Source of the DNA: JAIQFL01 sp035501495
GTDB taxonomy: Bacteria > Acidobacteriota > Terriglobia > Bryobacterales > Bryobacteraceae
Assembly: GCA_035501495.1 (NCBI GenBank)
Contig: DATJWB010000320.1
Coordinates: 1-64,000, forward strand
Reading direction: 5' to 3'
DNA length: 64,000 nt
The position numbers were made by a program, and so were the translations under genes. Positions 9,692-16,608 of this stretch are shown one piece after another; positions within the stretch are counted from its first letter, which is position 1, and every line of letters starts with the position of its first letter. The notes below the pieces were generated by a model that was not told the origin of the DNA, searched no databases, and worked only from the letters and a program-made list of their open reading frames with translations.

Positions 9692-9994
9692 ATGGCTAAA
9701 GGCATGTTCGACGTCGAATGTCCCTGCTGCGAGGCAACGCTTACCATCGACCCCGAAACCCGCACCGTAATCGCGCACACCATCAAAGAGAAGCCCCGTC
9801 CCATCGAAGACCTGGCCGCTGAGGTGGAAAAGCTCAAAGGCGCGGGCGCCCGCCGCGAAGAGGTCTTCCAAAAGCAGATGGCCGACCAGAAGCAGCACGG
9901 CAAGGTGCTCGAAAAAAAATTCGACGAGCTTTTCAAGCGCGCCAAAGAAAGCCCGGATACCGAGCCGCGGGTCAGAGATTTCGACCTCGACTGA
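9692..9994 (+). CDS. Small CxxC protein with a coiled-coil segment
   Basis: This 100-residue protein has an N-terminal metal- or redox-type motif (VECPCCEATLTIDPETR) and a charged helical middle (about 37-85) predicted as a coiled coil, ending in the acidic FDLD. There is no signal peptide, so it is cytoplasmic. Only one CPCC pair is present, so a zinc ribbon would need a dimer. I recognise the pattern as an acidobacterial conserved hypothetical but know no function. It sits 43 bp after the response regulator and 24 bp before the D-aminoacylase gene, so it is probably co-transcribed with them. Confidence 0.75.
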   Translation: MAKGMFDVECPCCEATLTIDPETRTVIAHTIKEKPRPIEDLAAEVEKLKGAGARREEVFQKQMADQKQHGKVLEKKFDELFKRAKESPDTEPRVRDFDLD

Positions 9995-10018
9995 GTCGCA
10001 GGCGCTACAATAACCGCC

Positions 10019-11596
10019 ATGCGCGCGGTTTTCGGTCTTCTTCTGATTTCGTGCGGACTCCTGTCCGCGCAAGCCAACCGGTTTGACATCGTCATCGCCG
10101 GCGCCAAGGTGGTAGATGGCTCCGGCAATTCCTGGTATTACGCCGACGTGGGCATCCGCGGCGACGCCATCGCCGCCGTCGGTCTTCTGGGCGATGCCGG
10201 CGCCGCTCTGCGGATCGATGCCCGCGGACTGGTGGTCGCCCCCGGCTTCATCGACATCCATTCTCACGGCCGCCGCGGCATCTTCAGTGTCCCCACCGCG
10301 GAGAATTACCTCCGCGAAGGCGTCACCACCATCATCGAGGGTCCGGACGGCAGTTCCCCGCTGCCCATCTCGACTTTCCTCGACCAGGTGCGCCAGACGC
10401 CCATCTCCATTAATTTCGCCACCATGGTTGGGCAGGGAAGTATCCGCTCGCAGGTGATCGGGCTGGCCAACCGCAAAGCCACGCCCGAAGAGATTGAAAA
10501 GATGAAAGGCATCGCCGAACAGGCCATGCGCGACGGCGCCTTCGGGCTCTCCACCGGCCTGTTCTACGTGCCCGGCAACTTCACCCCCACCGAAGAGGTG
10601 ATCGAACTCGCCAAAGTCGTGGGACGCCTGGGCGGCATCCACATCTCGCACATGCGTGACGAAGCGTCCCATGTCCTCGACAGCGTGCGCGAGACCATTC
10701 GCATCGGCGAGGAAGGCGGCTTGCCCACCCAGATCACGCATCACAAAATCATCGGCCAGCAGACCTGGGGCAAAAGCGTCGAGACCCTCAAGCTTGTTGA
10801 AGAAGCGCGCTCTCGCGGCGTGGACGTCACCATCGACCAGTACCCCTACACCGCTTCGAGCTCCGGAATCGCAGCGCTGTTCCCGCAGTGGGCATTGGAG
10901 GGCGGGCAGAAATCCACCGTCGAGCGGCTCTCCGCGCCCGCCGAACGCGCACGCATCAAGGCCGTCATCGTGGACAAGATCAAGTTCGATCGCGGCGCGG
11001 GCGATCCTAAGAACGTCTCGATCGTGAACTGCTCGTTCGATCCCAGCCTGGCGGGCAAGAACCTGGTAGAGCTCACGCGCGCCCGCGGCGTCGAACCGAC
11101 CATCGAGAACGCCGCGGAAACCGCCATCGACCTGCAGACCAAAGGCGGCTGCTCGGCGATCTATCATGCCATCGACGAGCCGGACGTGGTTCGCATCATG
11201 CAGTCACCCTACACGATGATCGCCTCCGATGGCGACATCCCGGTCTTCGGACAGGCCTCGCCACACCCGCGCAGCTATGGCACGTTTGCGCGCGTGCTGG
11301 GCGTCTACGTGCGCGAGCAGCATGTGCTGACGCTCGAAGACGCGATCCGCCGCATGTCCGGCTACCCCGCCGAGCGCCTGAAGATCTGGGACCGAGGCCT
11401 GTTGCGGCCCGGAATGAAAGCCGATGTCGTCGTCTTCGACCCCGCGAAGGTCGGCGATCGTGCGCAGTACGAGAAGCCTCACCAATACTCCGTAGGTTTC
11501 CGCGATGTGATCGTCAACGGAAAGCTCGCCATGCGTGACGGCCAGGTGACTGCCGAGCGCCCCGGACGCGTCCTCTATGGCCCGGCGCACCAATAA
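10019..11596 (+). CDS. N-acyl-D-amino-acid deacylase (D-aminoacylase-like amidohydrolase), exported
   Basis: This 525-residue amidohydrolase starts with a signal peptide (MRAVFGLLLISCGLLSAQA), then FDIVIAGAKVVDGSGN. Metal-site motifs are GFIDIHSHGRRG, EGPDGSS, ITHHKIIG and IASDGDIPVFG. The C-terminal PRSYGTFARVLG and RPGMKADVVVFDP are characteristic of D-aminoacylases. The family releases D-amino acids from N-acyl forms, which would fit scavenging of peptidoglycan or peptide products in the periplasm. Its last 20 bases overlap the start of the MFS transporter gene, suggesting that the released product or a companion substrate is imported by it. Confidence 0.88.
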   Translation: MRAVFGLLLISCGLLSAQANRFDIVIAGAKVVDGSGNSWYYADVGIRGDAIAAVGLLGDAGAALRIDARGLVVAPGFIDIHSHGRRGIFSVPTAENYLREGVTTIIEGPDGSSPLPISTFLDQVRQTPISINFATMVGQGSIRSQVIGLANRKATPEEIEKMKGIAEQAMRDGAFGLSTGLFYVPGNFTPTEEVIELAKVVGRLGGIHISHMRDEASHVLDSVRETIRIGEEGGLPTQITHHKIIGQQTWGKSVETLKLVEEARSRGVDVTIDQYPYTASSSGIAALFPQWALEGGQKSTVERLSAPAERARIKAVIVDKIKFDRGAGDPKNVSIVNCSFDPSLAGKNLVELTRARGVEPTIENAAETAIDLQTKGGCSAIYHAIDEPDVVRIMQSPYTMIASDGDIPVFGQASPHPRSYGTFARVLGVYVREQHVLTLEDAIRRMSGYPAERLKIWDRGLLRPGMKADVVVFDPAKVGDRAQYEKPHQYSVGFRDVIVNGKLAMRDGQVTAERPGRVLYGPAHQ

Positions 11597-12881
11597 GGCG
11601 AGTGCAGCGAGCCGTCTTACTTCCAACCAGGTCCGAGGCTTCTGGGCCGCCTGGGCCGGCTGGGCGCTCGATGGCATGGATTCCTTCATTTACGCGCTGG
11701 TGCTCGTGCCGGCGCTGCGCGATCTGTTGCCACGGTCGGGCCTTGCCGCTGACCAGGCCAATATTGGCTACTACGGCGGTGTCCTTTTCGCCATCTTCCT
11801 CGCTGGTTGGGGATGCGCCTTCCTCTGGGGTCCGGTGGCCGACCGCTTCGGCCGCGTCCGCACGCTGGTGCTCACCATCCTCTGTTACTCGATCTTCACC
11901 TTCCTCGGATCAGTCGCCGCGGGCGTCTGGCAACTGGCGCTCTTCCGTTTTCTGGCGGGCGCCGGTATCGGCGGCGAGTGGACGCTCGGCGGCGTCTTTG
12001 TGTCCGAAGAGTGGCCCGAGGAGCGCCGCCAGAAGGGCGCCGCGTGGATGCATACGGGCTACTACCTTGGAGTCTTCCTCGCCGCCATCGTGAACTACCT
12101 GGTCGGTTCGCGCTTCGGTTGGCGGGCCGTTTTTGCCGTCGGCGGCACGCCGGCATTGCTCGTAGCGTTCATCCGCTATGGCGTCAGCGAACCGAAGCGA
12201 TGGCAGCATCGCATGGCGCAGATCGGACGCGGATGGACCGCCTGGGAAGCCTTCCGGGCCCTGTTCTCGCCCGAGTACCGCCGGCGTACGATCGTGAATG
12301 CGGCGCTCCTGCTGGTGTCTATGGTGGGCCTCTGGGCCGGCTCCGTATATGTGCCTTCGTCGGTGACCTACCTCGCCACCAGTGAACACTATACATCCGC
12401 GGAAGCTTCCCGCATCGCGTCGTACGCCACCATGCTCTTGGCCGCCGGGACCATCCTCGGCTGCCTGCCGCTCCCTCTTGTGGCCGCACGCTTCGGGCGG
12501 CGGGCCGCTCTGGGATTCTATTTCGTCACCATGTTCGTGTGCATTGCGGTGGGCTTCGGGTATGTGTACTACCTGCCCCGGCATGCGCTGTTCTGGTTCC
12601 TGGTCTGTCTCTTCTTCCTGGGCGTAGGCGGCGCCAACTTCGCTGTCTACACGCTCTGGCTGCCGGAACAGTACCGGACCGAGTGCCGCGGCAGCGCGTT
12701 CGCCTTCGCCACGTCATTCGGCCGGTTCGTGGCGGCAGGCATCACGTTTCTGGTGGGCGCGGGCGTCGCCCGCATGCATACGATCGGCCTGCCGGTGGCG
12801 TTCACCTCCGTCGCTTTTATCGTGGGGGTCGCTCTGCTGCCTCTGGGCGAAGAGACCGTGGGAGAGGAGCTTCCCGCATGA
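11577..12881 (+). CDS. MFS transporter (sugar/aromatic-acid type)
   Basis: This is a 434-residue, 12-TM major facilitator. The loop 2-3 signature GPVADRFGRVRTL is present, and TM4 reads FRFLAGAGIGGEWTLGGVFVSE, typical of the AAHS/sialate-like proton symporters for organic acids. A second loop motif (AARFGRRAALGFYF) marks the second half. The start overlaps the upstream deacylase by 20 bp and its stop overlaps the acyl-CoA synthetase start (ATGA). The three proteins are therefore made together, suggesting uptake and CoA activation of a small carboxylic acid. The exact substrate cannot be read from sequence. Confidence 0.9.
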   Translation: MARRTNKASAASRLTSNQVRGFWAAWAGWALDGMDSFIYALVLVPALRDLLPRSGLAADQANIGYYGGVLFAIFLAGWGCAFLWGPVADRFGRVRTLVLTILCYSIFTFLGSVAAGVWQLALFRFLAGAGIGGEWTLGGVFVSEEWPEERRQKGAAWMHTGYYLGVFLAAIVNYLVGSRFGWRAVFAVGGTPALLVAFIRYGVSEPKRWQHRMAQIGRGWTAWEAFRALFSPEYRRRTIVNAALLLVSMVGLWAGSVYVPSSVTYLATSEHYTSAEASRIASYATMLLAAGTILGCLPLPLVAARFGRRAALGFYFVTMFVCIAVGFGYVYYLPRHALFWFLVCLFFLGVGGANFAVYTLWLPEQYRTECRGSAFAFATSFGRFVAAGITFLVGAGVARMHTIGLPVAFTSVAFIVGVALLPLGEETVGEELPA

Positions 12882-14296
12882 ACCTGGCGAGCCTGTTCGA
12901 CCTGTCGTTCATCGGCCGGCGTGACTCGACTGCGCTCGAATTCGACGGCGCCAGCTTCACCTTCGGTGAAATCGACGCGCGCAGCAATCGCCTCGCGCGC
13001 CTCTTCGCCCAGCGGGGACTGCGCACCGGAGACCGCCTCTGCGTCTACCTGGCCAACTGCGTCGAAATGATCGATATCTACCTGGCATGCGTCAAGCTCG
13101 GCGTCCTCTTCGTGCCCATCAACATCCTGTATCGGGACCGTGAGATGGCCCACCTCCTTCGCGACGCCGAGCCATCAGCCGTGGTAACGGACGCCTCCCT
13201 CGAGTGTTCCGCTCCCGTCTGGCGGCCCGCGGATCTGACTGCGGAAGCCTCGACACTACCCGACGGCCGCCCCGACGTGGTGCTCGATGGCGACGCACCC
13301 GCGGGCATCATCTACACCTCGGGCACCACGGGCGCCTCAAAAGGCGCTGTCCTGTCGCATCACAACTTCGCCGCGAATGCTCTGAACCTGCTCACCTGCT
13401 GGCAGATCACCAGCGGCGACCGCTTTCTGCTGGGACTGCCGCTGTTCCACGTCCACGCTCTCGGCAACGGTCTGCATTGCTGGCTGATCTCGGGCTGCCG
13501 CATGCGGCTTCTGCCGCGCTTCGAACATGCCAAAGCCGCGGCCGCGTTTCTCGACTTCCGCCCGACGCTGTTCTTCGGCGTCCCCACGATTTACGTGCGT
13601 CTGCTCGACATCCCCGAGGACCAGGCGCGAGAGATCGGAGGCTTCATGCGCCTCTTCGTGAGCGGCTCGGCGCCGCTCGCCTCCCAAGTGCTCGAAGACT
13701 TCAGGGCGCGTTTCGGCCACACCATCCTGGAGCGCTACGGCATGAGCGAGACGCTGATGAACATCAGCAACCCCTACGTTGGCGAGCGCCGCCCGGGAAG
13801 CGTCGGGCTGCCGTTACCGGGTGTTTCGGTGAAGATCGTGGAAGGCGAGCTCTACGTGAAAGGTCCGAACGTCTTCTCCGGCTACTGGCGCCGCGAAGAC
13901 GCCACGCGCGCGGCCTTCGTGGATGGCTGGTTCCGGACCGGCGACCTGGCGGAGCGCGCGCCTGACGGCTACTACACGCTCTCCGGACGCCGCAGCGACC
14001 TGATCATCTCCGGCGGCTTCAACATCTACCCGCGCGAGATCGAGGAGTTCCTCCAGGAACAGGACGAAGTAGCGGAGGCGGCTGTCGTCGGCGTTCCCGA
14101 CCCGGTCCGCGGAGAAGTGCCGGTCGCCTACGTGGTGCTGAACAGCGCCATCGGCGGCGCCAGTCTTGCGGAACGCTGCAAAAAAAAGCTGGCATCGTTT
14201 AAGACGCCGCGCGAGTTTATCGAGGTGGACCACCTCCCTCGAAACGCCATGGGCAAGGTGCAGAAGCATTTGCTGCGGGGCTGCCCGCGGACCTGA
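12878..14296 (+). CDS. Acyl-CoA synthetase, malonyl-CoA-synthetase (MatB)-like
   Basis: This 472-residue ANL-superfamily enzyme activates a carboxylate as acyl-AMP and then forms the CoA thioester. Motifs are the P-loop IIYTSGTTGASKGAVLSHHN, YGMSETLMN (A5), GWFRTGDLAERAPDGYY (A7), GRRSDLIISGGFNIYPREIE (A8) and the catalytic Lys in NAMGKVQKH (A10). The compact length and the segment LGVLFVPINILYRDREMAHLL are like MatB-type malonate-CoA ligases, but substrate choice is not certain. The ATG at 12878 is set by the four-base overlap with the MFS gene; the frame is open further upstream but has no family homology there. A dispersed repeat follows 29 bp after the stop. Confidence 0.9.
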   Translation: MNLASLFDLSFIGRRDSTALEFDGASFTFGEIDARSNRLARLFAQRGLRTGDRLCVYLANCVEMIDIYLACVKLGVLFVPINILYRDREMAHLLRDAEPSAVVTDASLECSAPVWRPADLTAEASTLPDGRPDVVLDGDAPAGIIYTSGTTGASKGAVLSHHNFAANALNLLTCWQITSGDRFLLGLPLFHVHALGNGLHCWLISGCRMRLLPRFEHAKAAAAFLDFRPTLFFGVPTIYVRLLDIPEDQAREIGGFMRLFVSGSAPLASQVLEDFRARFGHTILERYGMSETLMNISNPYVGERRPGSVGLPLPGVSVKIVEGELYVKGPNVFSGYWRREDATRAAFVDGWFRTGDLAERAPDGYYTLSGRRSDLIISGGFNIYPREIEEFLQEQDEVAEAAVVGVPDPVRGEVPVAYVVLNSAIGGASLAERCKKKLASFKTPREFIEVDHLPRNAMGKVQKHLLRGCPRT

Positions 14297-14324
14297 ATCG
14301 GTTATGTAGGACTCCGGCGGCTCT

Positions 14325-14515
14325 GATGTGGCGCGCGCACTCTTGCGTGCCGCGAAAACCCATTCGCCGACAGCGACACAGTACACGCCCGACACGCGTC
14401 CCCATGAGTCGGGACGCGGCAGCCTCGAAAACCTTTCGCGGCCAGTTGCACCGTGCGGGCCGACAAGCGCCCCGATGAGTCGGGGCGCGGCAGGCAGGAG
14501 TGCCCGCGCCGCATC
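14325..14515. repeat. Dispersed inverted repeat, copy 1 (two-armed)
   Basis: The left arm (GTGGCGCGCGCACTCTTGCG, from 14328) and the right arm (GGCAGGCAGGAGTGCCCGCG, about 14490-14509) are inverted relative to each other. Between them are two imperfect CCC(A/G)ACTCATCGGG-type mini-palindromes and a CCGACAAGCGCC spacer. It fills the gap between the convergent acyl-CoA synthetase and OmpR-type regulator genes, close to both stops. The same arms recur elsewhere in the window. Confidence 0.85.
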
Positions 14516-14531
14516 GAAACCTCGGAATCGG

Positions 14532-15218
14532 TCACGGAGTGAAGCGGTAGCCGCGTCCGCGAATCGTCTGAATGTGTTTCGGGTGCTGCGGGTGGTCCTC
14601 GAGCTTCTGCCGCAGCCAGGCCACGTGAACGTCCACCGTCCGCGAGGAGGCCTCTTTGCTGTATTCCCAAACCTCGTGCATGATCTCCGCGCGCGACACG
14701 ATCCGCTCCCGGTGATCCACCAGGTAGCGCAGGAGCTGCAGTTCCTTGGCCGCCATGCTCACTGATTGGCCGCATTTCCGCACCTCGGCGCGTTCGAAGT
14801 CCGCCACCACGTCGCCAAACCGGAACGTGCGAACCGGAATCGTCGCGGCCTTGCGCGCGCGCCGCAACAAGGCCTCCGCCCGGGCCAGCAGTTCCGCCGG
14901 GTCGAAAGGCTTTGTCAGATAATCGTCGGCGCCCAGCTTCAAGCCGACCACCCGATCCATCACCTGTGCCTTGGCGGTCAGCATCAGGACGAGCGTGTCC
15001 ACGCCGTTTTGGCGAAGATCCCGGCAGATCTCGACCCCCATCTTGCGCGGCAGCATCACGTCCAGGATGATGAGGTCGAACGTTCCCGCGAGAGCCCTGG
15101 TGTAGCCTGTCTCCCCGTCGCGAGCGGATTCCACCGCGTAACCTTCGCCTGTCAGCAGGTCGGTGATGGTAACGGCAAGCCCCGGTTCGTCTTCAATCAA
15201 GAGAATACGCGCGTTCAT
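14532..15218 (-). CDS. OmpR/PhoB-family response regulator
   Basis: This 228-residue winged-helix response regulator has acidic residues in LLIEDEPG, phospho-acceptor Asp53 in LIILDVMLPRKMG, the conserved Thr in MLTAKAQ and Lys in DDYLTKPFDPAELLAR. The DNA-binding domain has MAAKELQLLRYLVDH, RAEIMHEVWEY, RTVDVHVAWLRQKLE and TIRGRGYRFTP. The ATG at 15218 gives the standard N-terminus MNARILLIED. No histidine kinase is adjacent. It lies 133 bp downstream of a secreted-protein gene on the same strand, and the shared upstream region of that gene has 11-bp-spaced direct repeats, the usual binding pattern of this regulator family. Confidence 0.94.
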   Translation of the reverse strand: MNARILLIEDEPGLAVTITDLLTGEGYAVESARDGETGYTRALAGTFDLIILDVMLPRKMGVEICRDLRQNGVDTLVLMLTAKAQVMDRVVGLKLGADDYLTKPFDPAELLARAEALLRRARKAATIPVRTFRFGDVVADFERAEVRKCGQSVSMAAKELQLLRYLVDHRERIVSRAEIMHEVWEYSKEASSRTVDVHVAWLRQKLEDHPQHPKHIQTIRGRGYRFTP

Positions 15219-15351
15219 GGCCGGCCCTGTGGTGTTTCGAACTGAATTACTGGGACGGACGGATCCGCCGCGCCGTTGCCGTCCTTTGCACACCCACGTT
15301 AAGACGGGGCAGGCCAACCCTGCCCCTGCCGCATTCAGCGTACGATTCCGC

Positions 15352-15852
15352 TCAGTTCCGGCCTCCCGGCCCGGGCCCGCCGCCGTACAATCCGCCGCCC
15401 TCGTCGAGATGCAGGTGTGTGGCGCCGGTGGTGGAATCGTAGGTCTCGAGCGACGTCACCAGTTCGCAGGGCGCGTTCGAGGTGGAACTGACAGTCAAGG
15501 TCACCACCGCCACGAACTCGGTGCGGACTCCCGTGGCGCCCGCCTTGGAGAATGGCAAAGTGGCGGTCGCGATCTGGCCAGACCCGACGGTAAAGGGCGA
15601 AGCCGTGCCGATGGTGGTGCCGCTGGTATTGACGAAGGAGATGGTTCCGGTGCACGAGGCGGCGGTACCGCTCGAGGACGCGCTGGCTCGGTTGAGCACG
15701 TTCACTTGTGCCGTTTCGGTGCTGCCCAGGCCAACCGGTGGGTAATCGAAGGACCGGGTGGTGCTGGTGGAAGTGGAAGTCTGGGCAAACGCCCCGGCAG
15801 CGGTCAGAGCCACGAGCGCCAGGGTCGTCGATAAGGTTCGTTTCAGAAGCAT
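15352..15852 (-). CDS. Secreted Ser/Thr-rich protein of unknown function
   Basis: This 166-residue protein has a clear signal peptide (MLLKRTLSTTLALVALTAAG, cleavage at AFA-QT). The mature part is rich in Ser, Thr, Val and Ala and looks like a single beta-sandwich. It has two Cys (AASCTG and APCELV) that could form a disulfide, and a Gly-rich tail (GGGLYGGGPGPGG). I do not recognise a family. It is divergent from the Spy-like gene and upstream of the OmpR-type regulator on the same strand, so it is probably under the same control. Its small size and composition suggest an extracellular or periplasmic stress or surface protein. Confidence 0.75.
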   Translation of the reverse strand: MLLKRTLSTTLALVALTAAGAFAQTSTSTSTTRSFDYPPVGLGSTETAQVNVLNRASASSSGTAASCTGTISFVNTSGTTIGTASPFTVGSGQIATATLPFSKAGATGVRTEFVAVVTLTVSSTSNAPCELVTSLETYDSTTGATHLHLDEGGGLYGGGPGPGGRN

Positions 15853-15969
15853 GCGTTACGTTTCCTTTGGCTGTTGGAAATGAAGGCAGCAACTCCGGAC
15901 GGGCAGTGGCTGGCCTTATGCGTATCCCGACGAGCCTTCCGCAAAGGCAGTTGCGCGGGCGGCGGGCTT

Positions 15970-16093
15970 CTTTACGTTCTTAATAAAGACTTATCGGACG
16001 CTTAACACTGAGGCCGGCCGGCCAACTGGATCGGCAACATTTGACAATACTTAACATTGCCGGTGGCGACTCCACGCGGTGTCTCCTGTTAAG
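15970..16093. promoter_or_regulatory. Divergent regulatory region with 11-bp-spaced direct repeats (probable OmpR-type operator)
   Basis: Between the divergent secreted-protein and Spy-like genes are CTTAATA (15979), CTTATCG (15990) and CTTAACA (16001), spaced exactly 11 bp. A related CTTTACG begins at 15970, a further CTTAACA at 16050 and an inverted TGTTAAG at 16087. TTGACA at 16041-16046 could be a -35 box for the Spy-like gene, though no good -10 follows. Direct repeats at 11-bp spacing are the binding pattern of OmpR/PhoB regulators, and one is encoded at 14532-15218. Confidence 0.5.
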
Positions 16094-16119
16094 GTCATGG
16101 AAAGAAGGTTTCACCAACG

Positions 16120-16608
16120 ATGATCAAAACGCTAGCAGCATTTTCCACGGCGATCGCCCTGTCCTCGGCGCTCGCATTCGCGCAAGGGGCGGGCACGCCG
16201 CCTGACCCGCAGACCATGGCCCAGATGCGTGTGAACTTTCTAAACTCGCAACTCAGCCTCACCGATGCGCAGAAGGCCACGGCATTGAGCATTTACACGA
16301 CTGCCTACACCTCGAGCCAGACGATTCAGGCCAGTCTGCAGACCAACCGCCAATCGATTGCCACGGCCATCACCTCGAACAACACTGCCGCGATCGATCA
16401 ATTGGCGGCCACGTCGGGCAGCCTGTCGGGCCAACTGACCGCCATCAACGCCAAGGCAGAGGCGGCCTTTTACGCTATCCTCACCACCGACCAGCAGAAG
16501 ATGTATGCGACCCTTCCTCCGGGCGGACCTGGCGGCCCCGGCGGCCCGGGAGGACCACCGCCCGGAGCGGGCCCGAATGCCCGTTTCCGCCGCGGAGGAA
16601 TCAACTGA
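16120..16608 (+). CDS. Spy/CpxP-like periplasmic LTXXQ protein
   Basis: This 162-residue exported protein has a signal peptide (MIKTLAAFSTAIALSSALAF, cleavage at AFA-QG). It is an all-helical protein of the Spy/CpxP type: QLSLTDAQKATALSIY and a second pseudo-LTxxQ near YAILTTDQQKMYATL. The tail is a low-complexity Gly-Pro stretch (PGGPGGPGG…) followed by RFRRGG. Relatives are periplasmic chaperones or sensors of envelope stress and metals. It is divergent from another secreted protein with shared direct-repeat operators, and its stop overlaps the end of the convergent permease gene by 8 bp. Confidence 0.85.
   Translation: MIKTLAAFSTAIALSSALAFAQGAGTPPDPQTMAQMRVNFLNSQLSLTDAQKATALSIYTTAYTSSQTIQASLQTNRQSIATAITSNNTAAIDQLAATSGSLSGQLTAINAKAEAAFYAILTTDQQKMYATLPPGGPGGPGGPGGPPPGAGPNARFRRGGIN

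Noticed and set aside
12539..12877. A longer N-terminus for the acyl-CoA synthetase
   Set aside because: The frame is open but the extra residues are Arg-rich and antifamily; they lie inside the MFS gene. The ATGA overlap sets the start at 12878.
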